Part shown: positions 1 through 6,915 of the stretch, in pieces
Position numbering within the stretch: the stretch's first letter is position 1
Layout: every line of letters starts with the position of its first letter
Notes under the pieces: generated by a model
Told to the model about the DNA's origin: nothing
The model's input: the letters and a program-made list of their open reading frames with translations, nothing else
Databases searched by the model: none
Made by a program: the position numbers and the translations under genes
Origin: Kocuria carniphila
GTDB lineage: Bacteria; Actinomycetota; Actinomycetes; Actinomycetales; Micrococcaceae
Length of the DNA stretch: 64,000 bases
Reading direction: 5' to 3'
Assembly (NCBI RefSeq): GCF_004136555.1
Contig: NZ_NOIT01000006.1
Span: 62,001 to 126,000 of the forward strand

Positions 1-452
<452 letters not shown>

Positions 453-488
453 GCGGCGCGCGGCCGGTTGACCCGGCCCGCACACAAC

Positions 489-524
489 GACGCCGCTCGC
501 CCACCTTGGTGGGGGAGCGGCGTC
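489..524. terminator. Hairpin terminator between sucD and purU
   Basis: GACGCCGCTC (489-498) pairs with GAGCGGCGTC (515-524), and the stem continues inward through CCCACC/GGTGGG. It lies between the convergent stops of sucD and purU, so it probably serves both strands. The T-rich tail on the plus strand is weak (GGCGTTT). Confidence 0.75.
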
Positions 525-555
525 GGCGTTTATGCGGAGACTTTGGGGGCCTGGG

Positions 556-1428
556 TCAGGCGAGCACGATGGTGCGGTTGCCGGAGATCACCACGCGGCC
601 CTCCGCATGCCATTTGACGGCTCGCGACAGTGCCTGGGTCTCGGCGTCGGAGCCAACGGCCACCAGGTCACTGGGGGTGTGCGCGTGGTCCACGGGGATG
701 ACCCGCTGGGCAATGATGGGACCCTCGTCCAAATCAGAGGTGACGTAGTGCGCGGTGGCGCCCACCATTTTCACGCCGCGGTCGTAGGCCTGGTGGTACG
801 GCTTGGCACCCTTGAACGAGGGCAGGAACGAGTGGTGGATGTTGATGCACTTGCCGGACAGGGCGCGCGTGAGATCGTCCGAGAGGATCTGCATGTAGCG
901 GGCAAGCACGACCAGCTCGGTGTCGTAGTGATCCACGAGCTCCAACAGCTCGGCCTCCGCCTGGGGCTTGGTGTCCTTGGTGACCGGGACATGGTGGAAC
1001 GGAATGCCGTAGAAGTCCACGAGCGGCTGGAGATCGGTGTGGTTGGACACCACGGCCACGATCTCGATGGGCAGCGAGTTGACCCGCTGCCGGTGCAGCA
1101 GGTCCGCGAGGCAATGCGAAACCTTGGAGACCATGATCAGTACGCGGGTCTTCTTCCGTGCATTGACCAGACGGAATCGCATGCGGTGTCGATCGGCGAC
1201 GGGTTGGAACCCCTCGATGAGAGATTCCGTGGTGACCGTTCCCGGGTCACTCATGGTGTGGCACCGGATGAAGAACTCACTGTTGTGACGGTCGGAGAAA
1301 TGCTTGACGTCGAAGATGTCGCAGCCCTGATTCGTGAGGTTCGACGCCACAGCGCTGACCAATCCGTAAGCCTCGGGGCAGTGGACGGTCAAGATGTGTT
1401 CATCGGGTGTGGACAGCGGGGCGAACAT
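556..1428 (-). CDS. purU: Formyltetrahydrofolate deformylase
   Basis: Hydrolyses 10-formyl-THF to formate and THF, balancing one-carbon pools and supplying formate for purine synthesis. The 290 residues match the family length. An N-terminal ACT domain (about residues 8-90, starting with HILTVHCPEA) is followed by a formyl-transferase catalytic domain with SNHTDL, NIHHSFLPSF and the GATAHYVTSDLDEGPII segment that holds the catalytic His/Asp. The start at 1428 has an AGGAG about nine bases upstream. The gene is monocistronic and convergent with sucD. The IS110 element sits about 145 bp upstream of its start, so the insertion may have separated it from distal control sequences. Related hydrolases (PurN) lack the ACT domain, so the PurU call is firm. 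Confidence 0.96.
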   Translation of the reverse strand: MFAPLSTPDEHILTVHCPEAYGLVSAVASNLTNQGCDIFDVKHFSDRHNSEFFIRCHTMSDPGTVTTESLIEGFQPVADRHRMRFRLVNARKKTRVLIMVSKVSHCLADLLHRQRVNSLPIEIVAVVSNHTDLQPLVDFYGIPFHHVPVTKDTKPQAEAELLELVDHYDTELVVLARYMQILSDDLTRALSGKCINIHHSFLPSFKGAKPYHQAYDRGVKMVGATAHYVTSDLDEGPIIAQRVIPVDHAHTPSDLVAVGSDAETQALSRAVKWHAEGRVVISGNRTIVLA

Positions 1429-1571
1429 CAGTGGGATCTCCTAGGACAACAGTGACAACGGCACGTGAGAGGGCCGTAGACGATCCTATCGGTGAGTCCG
1501 GTCCCCAAGCCATGCGGACGATGTCCGTGAGAGCGATATCTCGCGATTGATGCGCGGCGAGCGTGTGCCGC

Positions 1572-1588
1572 ACGGGGGGTGCTTCTAT
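1572..1588 (+). repeat. Direct repeat, transposase 3' side
   Basis: ACGGGGGGTGCTTCTAT, matching 2887-2903 at 15 of 17 positions in the same orientation. The transposase stop codon lies nine bases inside it. Probable end or target core of the IS110 element. Confidence 0.7.
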
Positions 1589-1596
1589 GGTTTTCG

Positions 1597-2799
1597 TCAA
1601 GCGGCTAGGGCCACGGTCGGTGGGGTGGGTTCTTGGTAGAAAGATCCGTCGCGCAACATGGCGTAGAGCACATCGGTTCGTCGTCTGGCCAGTGCGATCA
1701 CAGCTTGGTTGTGGCGTTTACCCTCGGCCCGTTTTCGATCGTAATAGGCCCGTGAAGCGGGGCTAGCACTCAGCGAGGCGAAGGCGGAGAGGAACAAAGC
1801 CCGTTTGAGGACCTTGTTGCCCCGCCGGGAGGGTGATTCCCCGCGGATCGAGGTCCCGGACCTGCGTGTCACGGGTGCGATCCCGGCGTAGGAAGCCAGG
1901 TGTCCGGCGTCTTTGAAGTCCTTGCCCACGACTTCGGTGAGCAGCCGTGCTGCTGTCCTGACCCCTACCCCGGGCATTGAGGTCAGGACCTGGGTGAGAG
2001 GGTGCGCATCGACCACCGTGAGGATCTCGGTCTCGATCTCCACCCGCTGGGCGCCCAGTTGCGCGAGCTGGTCGGCCAGGCGCCCGATGATCTTCTCCGC
2101 CGCCGAGGTGCCCGTGACTATCACGGTTTGTTCGGCCAGGGCGGTGAAGATCTCCTCGGTGAGTTTCTCCGCCAACCGGGGCGCGTGCTTCTTCAGTAGA
2201 GCTCGTACATGGCCGCGGCCAGCGGTCTTCAATCGGGCCGGGGAAGAGTGCCGGGCCAAAAGGGCGATCACCCCTGGGTGGGCCAGTCGCGGGCCCAGCA
2301 CGCGTTCCAGGGCGGGGTGGATCTGAGTGAGGAACCCGCGCAGCCGGTTGCGGACTTGGGTGATCTGGGAGGCGAGGTCATCATCGAACCCACACAACAT
2401 CGACAGTTCGGCGATGTCTTCCTCGGTCAGGGTAATCCCACGCAGGGTGTGGGCCATGGTGCGGGCGGTGTTGGCGATGATGAACGCATCCCGGGCATCG
2501 GTTTTCGCTTGCCCCGGGTGCAGGTCCGCGACCCGGCGCATGGTCAGCCCGGGCAGGTAAGCCACCTCGATGCCCAGATCCTGGGCCACCGCGATCACCA
2601 GGGCACCGATGGTCTTGGGTTGATCCACAACCACCAGCACAGGCCCGTGAGTAGCGGCTAGGTCCTGGAGGAGCTCACGGATCTTGGGTTCGGATTGCGG
2701 GAGGGATTTATCGTGCACGACAGTGCCCTCAGCGCTCAAACCGGTGGCATGGTGGGCGGTCTTGCCGACGTCGATCCCGAGGTAGAGCTGATGTTCCAT
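1597..2799 (-). CDS. IS110-family DEDD transposase
   Basis: Transposase of the IS110 family, a Holliday-junction-resolvase-like (DEDD) recombinase, about 400 residues long. The N-terminal RuvC-like domain opens with YLGIDVGKTAHHATG (first catalytic Asp). Later segments include VVVDQPKTIG and the KTDARDA signature of the catalytic domain. The C-terminal transposase-20 domain shows SMPGVGVRTAARLLTEVVG and ASYAGIAPVTRRSGTSIRG, with the conserved serine region. The start at 2799 is chosen because GAAGG precedes it by about seven bases. An in-frame ATG at 2820 lacks a Shine-Dalgarno sequence. The frame is intact, so the element may be active. In this family a structured non-coding RNA encoded near the transposase can guide target choice. 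Confidence 0.93.
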   Translation of the reverse strand: MEHQLYLGIDVGKTAHHATGLSAEGTVVHDKSLPQSEPKIRELLQDLAATHGPVLVVVDQPKTIGALVIAVAQDLGIEVAYLPGLTMRRVADLHPGQAKTDARDAFIIANTARTMAHTLRGITLTEEDIAELSMLCGFDDDLASQITQVRNRLRGFLTQIHPALERVLGPRLAHPGVIALLARHSSPARLKTAGRGHVRALLKKHAPRLAEKLTEEIFTALAEQTVIVTGTSAAEKIIGRLADQLAQLGAQRVEIETEILTVVDAHPLTQVLTSMPGVGVRTAARLLTEVVGKDFKDAGHLASYAGIAPVTRRSGTSIRGESPSRRGNKVLKRALFLSAFASLSASPASRAYYDRKRAEGKRHNQAVIALARRRTDVLYAMLRDGSFYQEPTPPTVALAA

Positions 2800-2886
2800 G
2801 GTGGTCACCTTCTTCATCACGCAGGGGTGGAGGTGAGGTGACCAGGTGGTTCACTCGCCCGCATCCACGTTACAAAGTCCCGCCTG

Positions 2887-2903
2887 ACGGGTCGTGCTTC
2901 TAT
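2887..2903 (+). repeat. Direct repeat, transposase 5' side
   Basis: ACGGGTCGTGCTTCTAT, the partner of 1572-1588 (15/17 identity). It overlaps a small hairpin CCCG-CCTGA-CGGG at 2879-2891. Confidence 0.7.
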
Positions 2904-3604
2904 TAGCGGTCCGTGTGAACCAGTACCGACCCCGGTGACTACACCCCCCGGATCATAAGCGACTGGGGGCGGACATCATGCCGGGGCCGGCTGGTTACCT
3001 ACGCCTTCATCCTCCCGGACACCGGCGTCATGAAAAAGGTAACGGGGGGCGGTTACAACCGGTGGCCACCAGAGCGGACGGTAGGAGCCCGTCCGGCGCG
3101 GGGAGAGGTGCGCCTCTGTTAGAGAACCAGCAGCCACCGGCAGGCGTAAACGCCTCAACGGGATGAAGCCGTGGGCTGAGCGGCTATCAACGCAGGGCAT
3201 CAGCCACAAAGCACCCCCCAGTGCAAGTGTGGTGATTTATCCCGTGCGAAGTCTCCCGTTGTGGTGGTTTCGAGAACCACAGGTCAAAGAATATCGGAAA
3301 TATGCGGTCACCAGTAACCTGCCGATCGATCTGTGCAGCGAACGCGTACGTTCTACCCCACCGGTGAATTGTTTGGAATGGACTTGTTACCAAGTCGTAA
3401 CCATTCGCGGGCTAGGGCCAATGTCAGTCCTCGCCCGATGATAGGAGAGTTACTGCAGACCAGAGCATGAATATGCATATTACATCCGCGCAATTTGTGG
3501 GCCAAAGTGGGGACAAGTCATGTTGGGTCGTTTAATACAACGCGCGAGTTCGGAAGCTTGCGTTTCGTAAACCACCGGCCCAGACCCCTGCCAACCAAAC
3601 CTCG
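2904..3604. other. Gene-free region with a cluster of hairpins
   Basis: About 700 bases between the IS110 element and the VIT1-like gene hold no convincing coding sequence. The first 320 bases are GC-rich and carry several perfect short hairpins: GTAAC/GTTAC (3039-3056), CGGACGG/CCGTCCG (3075-3095), AGAGG/CCTCT (3104-3117) and AGGCG/CGCCT (3142-3155). AAGCACCCCCC at 3209-3219 is the exact inverse of 1574-1584. The remainder (3230-3604) is more AT-rich and holds a GTGGTT/AACCAC hairpin (3264-3280), but I see nothing else in it. The structured part could be an RNA gene, possibly linked to the element, or a remnant of an older insertion. Confidence 0.5.
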
Positions 3605-4774
3605 TTATGCAACGGTGGTATTAAAAGCCATCCCCAGGAGGTACGTCGCGATGGCTGCGCCGTAGCCGATGGCCAGCTGTCGCAGTCCTCGCTTGAGCGG
3701 AGATGCGCCGGAGAGCAGACCCACGCAGCCACCGGTGAACAGCAGCGCAAGGCCCACGAGGAACATGCCCACGAGCAACGCCATGCCTCCGCCCAGTCCG
3801 AAGAAATACGGGAGGATGGGAATGATCGCGCCGGATGCGAAAAAACAGAAACTCGAAGCGGCCGCTCCCAGGTCCGTGCCGAGAGCTTGGTTGTCGTCCG
3901 ATCCCCTCGGGTCGTCGTATTCGACATTCTGGTCACGGCTGAGCGCGGCGCGCGCCTTGGCGTCCTGGAAGGACAAGGACGGGTCACAGTCGCACTCGAA
4001 GTGGCCGAGCCGCTCGGCAGCGCGGTGTTCCGCGGCTTCCTCGGTCATGCCCCTGGCCCGATAGATCAGGGTCAACTCGTTGGCGTCGAGATCGAGTTCC
4101 GGGGCGACCTCGAGGGTCACCTGCGTGGGGCGCGAGGCATCCAGGAGTTCGCGTTGTGAGCGGACGGAGACGAACTCTCCCGCACCCATGGACAGCGCAC
4201 CGGCCAGCAGGCCCGCAATGCCCGAGACCATGACGATCGAACTGGACACACCCGTGGCACCAATGCCCATGATGAGGGCCAAGTTGGAGACCAACCCGTC
4301 GTTCGCGCCGAAGACCGCTGCGCGGAAGTTGCCGGACAACCTGGTGCGGCCGTCGGTGGCCAGGGCCCGAATGATCTCCTCGTGGACGGCCTCGTCCGCG
4401 GCCATCGCCTCCGAGGCGTCCGGGTCCTCACGGTACGGGGACCGGGATTCTGCCCGCTGCAACAGCGCGAGAACGAAGACCGTGCCAAAGTGCTTGGCGA
4501 GGAACATGAGCGCACTGGCGCGCAGTGACGGTCGCCCGGGTTTGTCAGCGTACGGACCCAGGAGCCTCCGCCAGTGCTCCGCGTGACGGCCCTCGGCCAC
4601 GGCGACCTGGTGCAGAATCTCACCTTGCTGGCCGGATGCCCGATCCGCAAGGTGCTGGTAGATCGCCGCCTCCGCCAATTCGTCGGCCAGATAATGGCGC
4701 CAACGGCGGATTTGTGCGGATGTGGGTTCGGTGGACGGCGTGTGGTCGGAATGGGGTGATTCTGAAAATCCCAT
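3605..4774 (-). CDS. Ferritin-like/VIT1 fusion, iron or manganese transporter (MbfA-like)
   Basis: A 389-residue membrane protein with two parts. Residues about 22-150 form a ferritin-like (erythrin) domain with the iron-ligand pattern expected for such bundles (E32 and E61-x2-H64 in AEGRHAEHW). Residues about 165-389 are a VIT1/CCC1 transporter with FGANDGLVSNLALIMG, SMGAGEFVSVRSQ and two C-terminal helix pairs. Between the helices is an acidic, Cys/His-containing cytoplasmic segment (HFECDCDP). Proteins of this architecture (MbfA) export iron and protect against peroxide. Substrate is inferred from the family. The start at 4774 is preferred because the residues upstream of it are Arg-rich and run into a terminator hairpin, but no good ribosome site is visible. 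Monocistronic. Confidence 0.85.
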   Translation of the reverse strand: MGFSESPHSDHTPSTEPTSAQIRRWRHYLADELAEAAIYQHLADRASGQQGEILHQVAVAEGRHAEHWRRLLGPYADKPGRPSLRASALMFLAKHFGTVFVLALLQRAESRSPYREDPDASEAMAADEAVHEEIIRALATDGRTRLSGNFRAAVFGANDGLVSNLALIMGIGATGVSSSIVMVSGIAGLLAGALSMGAGEFVSVRSQRELLDASRPTQVTLEVAPELDLDANELTLIYRARGMTEEAAEHRAAERLGHFECDCDPSLSFQDAKARAALSRDQNVEYDDPRGSDDNQALGTDLGAAASSFCFFASGAIIPILPYFFGLGGGMALLVGMFLVGLALLFTGGCVGLLSGASPLKRGLRQLAIGYGAAIATYLLGMAFNTTVA

Positions 4775-4832
4775 GGGGCAAGATCTTACGCCGCTGCCTC
4801 GATTCCGGGTTTCGGGAATCCGAAAACAAGCC

Positions 4833-4860
4833 AACCGCGACCGAAACCTGGGTCGCGGTT
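4833..4860 (-). terminator. Intrinsic terminator of the BenE-like gene
   Basis: AACCGCGACC (4833-4842) pairs perfectly with GGTCGCGGTT (4851-4860). Read on the minus strand, the stem is followed by GGCTTGTTTTCG, a T-rich tail. It lies 39 bases past the stop of the BenE reading frame. Confidence 0.8.
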
Positions 4861-4898
4861 CGCACGTGGGCCTCATTCGGGCCACGTAGGCTGCGTGG

Positions 4899-6117
4899 TC
4901 AGCGCGGACGACGCCGCAGGATCGCGAAGGCGGCCACGCCCACCAGAATGCCCCAGAAGGCGGACACGATGCCGAACGGCTGGATGCCGGACACCGTGAC
5001 GACCAGAGTGATCAGGGCGGCCTCGATCACCGCGGGTTGGTGATCACCCTGGTGCATGGAGTCGAACATGGAGCCCTGAAGCGCCCCGAGCAGTGCGACG
5101 CCCGCCAGTGCGGAAATGAGTCCGGGCGGGATCGCGGAGAACAGAGTGACGATCGTTGAGGCGAAGGCGCCGAACAGGATGTAGAAGGCACCGCACGCAA
5201 TGCCGGCGACGTAGCGGCGTCGATGTTTCGGGGTGGGCCTCGGGGCTCGTGGCAATACCCGCGGTGACCGCGGCGAGGTTCAGCGCGTGCGATCCGAACG
5301 GCGCGAACAGGATGGAGGCGATCCCACTCGCGCCCAGGAGCGCACGGTCGTTGGGCGGGAAATCCGCGGTCTTCATCATGGCCAGGCCCGGAGCGTTCTG
5401 GCCGGCCGCGGTCACGATGAGCAGAGGGATGGAAATTCCGGCGATCGCGGCCCACGAGAACGTGGGCATGGTGAACTCCGGCACCGTCAATCCGAAGTCG
5501 GGGGAGACGGCGTTGATGGCTCCGGTCAGCCAGGCCACCAGGACACCCAACCCCATCGCGACGAACACGGCGTAGCGGGGAATGAAGCGCTTGCCCAGCA
5601 GGTAGCCGATGACCAGTGCGCCTGCGGGGGCGGGGTTCTCGACGACGGACGGTGCCACCTGAATGGAGAAAGGCAGAAGCACGCCGGCGAGCACGGCGGC
5701 CGTGATGGGCTTGGGAATCGCGTCCAGAATCTTGCCGAACCACCCGGTGACGCCCAGAATCAGGCCCAACACGGCGGTGACGATGTAGGCGCCGATGGCG
5801 TCCGAGAACGAGAAGTTGCCCAGCGATGTGATCAGTAGAGCGGCACCCGGGATCGACCATGCGACCATGACCGGTTGTCTGAACCACCAGCTGCACAGCA
5901 CGCAGGTAATTCCCGACACCACGGAAATCGCCCACACCCACGAGGCAGTTTGTTCGGAGTTCAGTCCCGCCGCTCGAGCGGCCTCCAGCACCACGAGGAG
6001 CGGACCCGCGTAGGAGACGACCACACCCACGAACCCAGCGAGGGTCGCTGACAGGGACCAGTCCTTCCCGAGCGAATACTTCGGGGCGTTCTGCGACGGC
6101 CGGGTTGAGGTGCTCAC
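4899..6117 (-). pseudogene. benE: BenE-family transporter disrupted by a +1 frameshift
   Basis: The first frame starts with GTG at 6117 (GGGAGA just upstream) and encodes the N-terminal three quarters of a benzoate/proton symporter-type protein. It has many hydrophobic helices, VVVSYAGPLLVV, and a conserved FGSHALNLAAVTAGIATSPE segment. At the four-base run 5230-5233 (CCCC on the coding strand) the frame is lost. Removing one base rejoins it to the second frame, which continues PKHRRRYVAGIACGAFYILFG to the stop at 4899. The repaired protein would have 405 residues, the normal size for the family. It would be a purine/benzoate-type permease of the inner membrane. The single extra base in a homopolymer means either a recent inactivation or a sequencing error; I cannot tell which. 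Confidence 0.85.
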
Positions 6118-6213
6118 GGTTCTCCCGCTGGTGAGGTGGTGTGCTGGGCTCAGCTCACCATATGGGGAAAATCACAGTGAGGGAAATATGAATGCTGCGT
6201 GACTTAATCTGAA

Positions 6214-6759
6214 TTACATATCAGTGTCGGTGGGGCACTGCTCAGGATCGATCACGGTCAACGTGCCGGTGCGCCCCTCGGGGACGGGGAAGCTGCCCGT
6301 ACCCCAGTGGAAGGCGTACGGATCGTCGCACGAGCGACCGTCGCGCAGCGCGGTCAATACGCGGTGGGCGGCCTCTTCGGGTTCGTGCGGTCCAGAAGTC
6401 CACGGCTGATCCGGGGCCAACGGAAGGTTCCAGCCGGCGTTCTCGAAGTATTCGGTGCGGTGGGGCCACTCCTCCGGCGGTAGCTGGTGCGCCGAACTGA
6501 CGGCGCACTCGGCGCCGCCTGGGCCGGTGCGGACCCAGGCGGCCGGCGTGTCAGAACCAGCGGGGGCGCCGTCGTATTCGAGGACGAGGAAATCGTTCCA
6601 CAGGAGGTCGACAATGGCTCCGGCGAACAGCGCCTGGAGTTTCTCCCACTCGGCGGCCGAATGGCATGGTTCCGTGATGTCAACCACACCGATGCCGGCC
6701 CGCTCGAGTCTGTGACGGCCCCCGGGGACTGGCGTCTCCGGGTTGACGGTGGGGCACAT
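6214..6759 (-). CDS. Unknown protein, 181 residues
   Basis: I do not recognise this protein securely. It has no signal peptide or membrane segment, is acidic and Trp-rich, and reads like a small alpha/beta protein: a helical stretch (EWEKLQALFAGAIVDLLW), a strand pair (DFLVLEYD, AAWVRTGP), then a proline- and Trp-rich C-terminal half ending CPTDTDM. The layout loosely recalls YbjN/type-III-chaperone-like folds of actinobacteria, but that is a guess. The start at 6759 (MCPTVNPE) has GGAG eight bases upstream; a longer start at 6807 has none. It lies on the same strand as the helicase gene, 156 bp downstream of its stop. Confidence 0.7.
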   Translation of the reverse strand: MCPTVNPETPVPGGRHRLERAGIGVVDITEPCHSAAEWEKLQALFAGAIVDLLWNDFLVLEYDGAPAGSDTPAAWVRTGPGGAECAVSSAHQLPPEEWPHRTEYFENAGWNLPLAPDQPWTSGPHEPEEAAHRVLTALRDGRSCDDPYAFHWGTGSFPVPEGRTGTLTVIDPEQCPTDTDM

Positions 6760-6915
6760 GAATTTCACTCCGAACGCAAGAAAACGGCGGCCGATCAGGG
6801 AGAACAATCCTTAAGGATCATTCGCAGCAAGGTGTGCCGCTGATGCTTACGGTAACTATCCACGTGTGCCCGGTCGATACCCCGCGCGATTATGACTCCA
6901 CTGCCCGCGCACGAA

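Larger units (their letters stand above)
1572..2903 (-). mobile_element. IS110-family insertion sequence (boundaries inferred)
   Basis: A single DEDD-type transposase gene is enclosed by two direct copies of a 17-base sequence, 1572-1588 and 2887-2903, identical at 15 of 17 positions and sharing the last ten bases (GTGCTTCTAT). The repeat-to-repeat unit is 1315 bp, a usual size for IS110 elements. The family typically lacks long terminal inverted repeats and integrates by a recombinase-like mechanism at short shared cores, which fits. The segment between transposase start and outer repeat is only about 100 bp. The boundary is therefore uncertain, and the element could extend to about 3219, where an 11-base inverted copy of GGGGGGTGCTT lies. 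Confidence 0.65.

Noticed and set aside
532-1455. 307-codon plus-strand frame opposite purU
   Set aside because: Shadow of purU, which has full family motifs and a good ribosome site.
2943-3219. Two runs of six C residues that might suggest the actinobacterial 6C RNA
   Set aside because: The runs are about 270 bases apart and not in matching stem-loops, unlike the compact 6C RNA.
2800-3220. Possible cobalamin or other known riboswitch near the IS element
   Set aside because: None of the conserved box sequences could be found on either strand, and no vitamin-related gene is adjacent.
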